From Prorocentrum cordatum (Eukaryota > Sar > Dinophyceae > Prorocentrales > Prorocentraceae): DNA of 64,000 nt. The stretch is from positions 320,315 to 384,314 of the forward strand of contig CAUYUJ010003403.1 of the NCBI GenBank assembly GCA_963575745.1, in the 5' to 3' direction. The notes beneath the pieces were generated by a model. It did no database searches. It saw only the letters and a program-made list of their open reading frames with translations, and was not told the origin of the DNA. A program made the position numbers and the translations under genes. This document shows, in pieces, positions 59,592-64,000 of this stretch. Positions within the stretch are counted from its first letter, which is position 1. Each line of letters opens with the position of its first letter.

Positions 59592-61309
59592 AAGAGGGGG
59601 GGTGACGGGGGTCCTAAAGAGACCCTGTACTGGGCCCTTTACTGAACTGGAACTGAGACTGAAATGGGGCCGAAAGCTGCCCGAGTACTGAATACGCCAA
59701 AGAGCGAGCTGCTAGCACACAAATGACTGACATGCAGAAAGCCTGCTCGTCTCACTCACGTTCATCGCCGAGAAGCGGCCACCACGGGCGGCAAAACCGC
59801 CTGGCGTGCAAGCTCAACGCCGTCGTGCCACCTCGTCTGTACCATTCCGCGGCGAGAGTGCGTGTCCGTGCGGCCAGCAGGACACGATGCCCCTGCGGAC
59901 CTTCTGCTGCCCGACGGGAGTAGAGAAGCCCGACGCCGCATGAACCACTCCCCGTGCCGATACCTGCACAACTTGGCCGCCAAGTTTTGGCCATTCCTGG
60001 GCCGGTCAACATGTTCCTGCCATTCACACCCTCCAGAACCACCTCTGTGACCAGAGGGCCTGCTTGTTGCACTCCGCGGCGGCGGCGCGGCCACGCCTCC
60101 TGAAATAACACGCTGGCTCCTCGCCAGGGCGGGGCGGTACCCGCATGATGGTGGCCCTTCAAGGCCCCTTTGAGGCCCCTTGTTACCGCGCGGGGGGGTT
60201 AAGGAAGGCCCCTTTCTTACCCCCGCCCTGTAGGCCAACCCCCTTAACACCCGCCAGAGGCTCGGACAAGCTGGTGTTTGCCTCTGCACTGGCGTTGGTC
60301 CGCTGCGCGCTCGAAGGCGCGCGCGACGCTTCCCCGCCGCCCCCCTCCCCGCCACGAGCTCCCGAACGCCCGCATCTCCTATCCTGTCCAATCTTACTAT
60401 ATTTTATCTTATCCGATCCTATTGTATCATGTTGTAAAAAAACTGGACAACACGTAGGTTACACAGCTGCATACTGTTCACGCATTCCAAGAATCTTGAA
60501 ACGACGATCCCGTGTTGCATGCAGCATGTATCCCAATGCGTTGCCACAATGGCTTGAGAACGTTCAACGGTCGAAGCCAGACAGGGGTTCCGCAAACTTC
60601 CCTGCGGGCCACAGCTTGTGCCAGAAGCTGCGTACACGCGTGGCCTAGCGTTGTGAGAGTAGACGCCGTCTCAATACCTATTATTTGCACTCTCCCGGCG
60701 GCGGCGATGGCAGCAATTTTCGACGGCAATCACCGAGAACTCGGCCACCAGCTCTTCCGCCACCACCGCAGCGCAGGCAGCGTGACGGCCGCGACAGGTC
60801 CTCCCGCATGGCTCAGGGGCCGCCAACTCTCGAGGGACGCAGGGCGAACCGTATGCCGATCAGGACGTGCTTGACCATGACAATGGCAGTACATTCCCGA
60901 TGGAGAGAGAGAGAGAGAGTACATCGGGAAACTGTTGTCCATTCCTTCAGCGGAAAGTGCGCTCATTCGACGTGCATCTCTCGCCCTCATGGCCTCCATC
61001 GAGAGCCTCCACGAGGTTGCTGATCGGGCCAACGTCTTCGGAGAACAAATGGACGCTTTGGAGCGGAAGGAAATCCCATCTGGACTGAGGCCGCTCGCAT
61101 TGAGCAACAAAACAATGGTTGGACAGGTGCTACACGGATGATAATGCAATACTTCAGGTGGACATTTCCCGTAAAAAGCGTGCGGGGCGCTAAGAAGGAA
61201 CTTTACACAGAGCACCTCCTTGCCTCAAAGGAGTCGGACAGGAGAAGGACTTGCGCGAGAAATCCAGGTGCGACTCTTCCATCGAGTGTTGCACTTCGAC
61301 CTAGACGCA
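59592..61309. other. Spacer with weak plus-strand coding-like tail
   Basis: 60160-60360 is GC-rich with GGCCCCTT words; 60900-60918 is (GA)n. A plus-strand frame at 60960-61141 is protein-like (ASIESLHEVADRANVFGEQM, then ALERKEIPSGLRPLA) and may be the 5' part of the gag-like gene that follows. Otherwise no signal. Confidence 0.35.
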
Positions 61310-62183
61310 GCGTGCCTCCCTATTTACCTTCCTTGGTTTGGATGCTGAACGTCTCAGGCCCCAGCTCAATGTCCTCTACAAGAAGATCGTGGACCAAGCG
61401 GCGGCGAAGCGACATGCCCAACTGGATCGTGAACAATGGCATCAGGAGAAACAGACAAATATTGCAGAGGAAGTTGCGTCAAAAGCTCCCGACTAGCTCC
61501 TGACGATGGTCATCGAAGGCAGGATCAGTAAGTCAAACTTGAAACACAAGAAGCCCAGTGTTCCAGAAGCCCCTGCAGCACGGTACGCGAGAGCTGCAAA
61601 TTTTGACCTATCGTTCAAAGATGTTATGGAAGATATGGCAGGCATGAAACAAAACGGCCTTGCCCCCCGCTGCGAGCGGGGGTCGTGGGCGAGGCCGCGG
61701 CAATCCAACCATCGGTGGTGCTTGTGGTCGTGGCCGCGGGTGCGGCAGGAGCACCAAGCGCAAGGGCAAAAAAACAAAGGCAAAGGCAAGGATACGAACA
61801 GCAAAGGCGGCAAGGATCTGAAGTCGAAAGGCAAGGGCCAGAACGGAAAGGGCTACGACACTTCCTCCAGCGGCGGCAAGCACAGAAAGGTCGAGGCCGC
61901 GGCTGGGGGAAATCCAAGACCCCAGGCCGAGGTGGAAGAGAACATGGGAGAGGCTGGTGGGCATAAAGCGCTCAGCGGCCCGTTCAAGGCTGCATGGCCA
62001 CCAGCCTTTTTCCGAATCTTGCTCTCCCAATTGCTCGCATCAACAAGCGTTGGTGAAGTGGTTTCCGCATTTGACTTCAGGGTTATTCCCAGAGCAATGG
62101 ATTACCTTGTTGGACTGCAGGCTGCGAAAACAAGGAATGTACATACTAGGCACTATACGCAAGACTTCACGAACACCAATTAA
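61310..62183 (+). pseudogene. Gag-like RG/KGK-rich protein with in-frame TAG
   Basis: From about 61320 a plus-strand frame gives a coiled-coil-like segment (LGLDAERLRPQLNVLYKKIV, QAAAKRHAQLDREQWHQEKQ) to an in-frame TAG (61494-61496), then continues from ATG 61506 (ANFDLSFKDVMEDMAGMKQN). At a C6 run near 61662 the neighbouring frame takes over with SGGRGRGRGNPTIGG and CGRGRGCGRSTKRKG. At an A7 run near 61771 the first frame resumes with NKGKGKDTNSKGGKDLKSKG, ending at 62183. Coiled coil, then RG box, then KGK tail suggests an RNA-binding gag or ORF1-like product. No RT is nearby. Family not identified. Confidence 0.4.
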
Positions 62184-62307
62184 GAATGAATTGCACTGGG
62201 ACGGAGAAGTCGTATTGCGCAATCGCAAGAAAAGAACATACACAAACTTATTCGGCGTCCGAATTTTGAAGATGCTTCCCGTGCCATGAGAGATGTTCGC
62301 ACTAAGC

Positions 62308-62468
62308 TTAAGTAGGGCATGTCCCCCCTACAGGGGGATTTTGGGCGAAACATACAAATACTCAAAACATGCTCAAACATAGTCAACAAGAAATCGCAAA
62401 CCGTTCCAATAGTATTTTTGATGAGTATTTTTGAATATTCCTCCTGTAGAGGGACATGCCTGACTCAA
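62308..62468. mobile_element. Fold-back element family 1, complete copy (161 bp)
   Basis: Begins TTAAGTAGGGCATGTCCCCC and ends GGGACATGCCTGACTCAA. It is flanked by perfect 8-bp direct repeats CACTAAGC (62300-62307 and 62469-62476). The centre carries ACAAATACTCAAAACATG and a TTTTTGA-TA-TTTTTGAAT word shared with the 55280 copy. Confidence 0.85.
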
Positions 62469-62735
62469 CACTAAGCTTGCTTGGCACCATCACCTCGGAC
62501 ATGTGGACCCTTCCTCCGCCGACGAGTGGAAACGCGCGCTTGAAGCCACGGCGACCTGGAGAGCTCCAGGGTGAGCTCCATCCTACGGTCAATGGTTGTG
62601 CTCATGACAATCGTCTCCTCACAAATGAGGGCTGGACCGGCTCCTCAGAAATAGTCTCCTCACAAATCAGACGTTTGGAAGACAAAAACCTCCTCACACA
62701 TCGGGGCTGGACCCTCTCCCGTCTTACCCTGGACC

Positions 62736-63110
62736 GTGAGACAGGGCCTCACGAGGCTGCGGCATGGACCCCCAGGCGTCCTGCCGACCGACAGCGACGG
62801 CGGCTCTGCCCTGGTACGCAGCCCAGCTCTTCGTGCTGCATCCTTCAGCGCGCTGGCAGACGACTCCCTGCACAAGCCGATGGAGATATTCGATCCTGTT
62901 GCACTGCTTGAAGAATACTGCGATGCAGCTCTGGAGGTCGCCACGGTCGGGGGGTTCGATGGGCCTTGCAAGACTTTGTTCCAACATCGTATGTCTGCTA
63001 TGGACGAGGACCCGAAGAAAGTCATGTACAAATTGGAGGCTACTGCGAAATCTCATAAACCGCAAGGAACATCCACAATCCACCGACCCCTTGGGGATCA
63101 TCGGCGTGTG
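62736..63110 (+). CDS. Unassigned coding segment, possibly an exon
   Basis: A plus-strand frame with balanced composition: SALADDSLHKPMEIFDPVAL, LEEYCDAALEVATVGGFDGP, then MSAMDEDPKKVMYKLEATAK and SHKPQG. First in-frame ATG at 62880. After about 63107 the sequence changes to a CCCAAG/CCC-rich repeat and a GTGAGA donor-like site lies at 63108, so the exon may end there. No domain recognised. Confidence 0.3.
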
Positions 63111-64000
63111 AGATGCTTCCCCCTCCCCGAACCCCTCCCCCCAGAGCCCGGTCCGGTCGATTTGGAGGGGGGGGCCCGTCCGGCCAAAGCTCACCAAGGG
63201 GGTCCAGCCCTTCCCGGGCCACTTTTGGAGGTCCACGACAACTTCAGGGGCCCAAGAGGCCCCCAAAACGGTCCAAGAGGGCTCCGAGACGCCGAAAGAT
63301 AGTTCCAAGACGCCTAACTTGGGTCGAAAGATCGTTCCAAGACGCCTAACATGGGCCGAAGACGGTCCAAAAGGCCGCCAAGACGTTCCAGGAGGCCTCT
63401 CGGGGGTCCTCGGAGAGGCCCAAACCGTCAAATACCATTAGGAAAACGTTCATTTCTGGCACATACAATTTTTCCGCCTTCGCAGCGCGGAAGCCCTCCC
63501 AAAATGCCTCCAAGACCGCCCTAAGACGGCCCCATAGGCTCCCAAGAAGCTCCCAACACGGCACAAGAGGCGCCCAAAACGACCCAAAAGGGCTCCAAGA
63601 TGGCCCCAAGAAGGGCCCGAAAAGGGGACCACGAAACGAGCATTCCAGCCGTCCGCCCCGAGAGGCCCCCAGGCGGCCACAAAAGGCTCCAAAAAGGCGT
63701 CCAGGCGCCCCCAAAGGCCCCCAAGAGGCCTCCAAGAGTCTCCCCAGAAGCCTCCAAGAGGCCCCAAGCGGCCCCAAGAGGCCCCTCAATCGGCTTCGAT
63801 ATACGATGGCTCGGCCTTCGCGGCGCGGAAGACCCTCCAAAATGCCTCCAAAACCGCCCTAAGACGGCCCCATAGGCTCCCAAACCGGAGCGGACACTTC
63901 GAACCTTCGGCCCCAAGACGCCCCCAACGTGCCCCAGGGACCCCCAGGACGCCCCCCAAAAAAGCAAATGGGTCGGCGGTGTGGCGTAAGCCTAGGAATC
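63111..64000. repeat. CCCAAGAGGC-type minisatellite region
   Basis: Short words such as GGCCCCAAGAGG, GCTCCAAGA and GGCGCCCAA recur throughout. CCAAGACGCCTAAC(T/A)TGGG(T/C)CGAAAG is in tandem at 63303-63365. A block with GCGCGGAAG-CCCTCCAAAATGCC and CCGCCCTAAGACGGCCCCATAG occurs at about 63485-63543 and 63818-63876. Minus-strand frames (SWRLLGRLLEASWGPLG) are repeat-derived. The array continues to the window edge. Confidence 0.8.

Overview
The window looks like nuclear DNA of a dinoflagellate alga. This rests on family resemblance and base composition; no database search was possible. The supporting signs are: a pentatricopeptide (PPR) protein built of the ISACEKGG-type repeats common in dinoflagellates; LINE and Ty1/copia-type polyproteins with dinoflagellate-style motifs (the gag, protease, integrase and reverse-transcriptase wording of the copia element, and a CxxC-bearing LINE ORF1); very long GGA/CCT arrays; many degenerate minisatellites; GC-rich coding islands among AT-rich spacers; and a possible relict spliced-leader sequence. 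There is no bacterial-style operon, no rRNA or tRNA that I can recognise, and no CRISPR array.

Layout. 0-5 kb: purine microsatellites, a 64-bp and a 68-bp satellite, the PPR gene (2455-3375) and a possible two-exon minus-strand gene with a CCT-rich intron. 5.9-7 kb: a decayed minus-strand LINE tail and a short minus-strand coding remnant. 7.1-12.7 kb: a nearly full-length plus-strand LINE (ORF1, endonuclease, RT, zinc motif, RNase H) with GGA arrays at both ends. 13-18.9 kb: satellites and a frameshifted minus-strand gene. 18.9-21.2 kb: a minus-strand MULE-like transposase relic split by a plus-strand LINE tail. 21.3-35 kb: a repeat mosaic holding segmental copies (blocks A and B), a 102-bp satellite, minisatellites repeated elsewhere in inverse orientation, and unassigned minus-strand open frames. 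35-41.8 kb: mostly featureless, with a few splice-like or repeat islands. 41.9-53.4 kb: a large, decayed minus-strand Ty1/copia element between LTR-like repeats, with its RT segment B-E inverted. 53.4-64 kb: fold-back elements, a GGGCTATA minisatellite, three unassigned coding candidates and a CCCAAG-rich tail.

Most recognisable genes are selfish elements, and they act on one another: the LINE sits inside a GGA microsatellite, a LINE tail interrupts a transposase, and small non-autonomous fold-back elements (three complete copies with perfect 8-bp target duplications) lie between them. The only clear host-type gene is the PPR protein, a presumed organelle RNA-binding factor.

Many frame breaks fall exactly on homopolymer runs. 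Some 'pseudogenes' here may therefore be intact genes with consensus errors. All identifications were made by eye from motifs.
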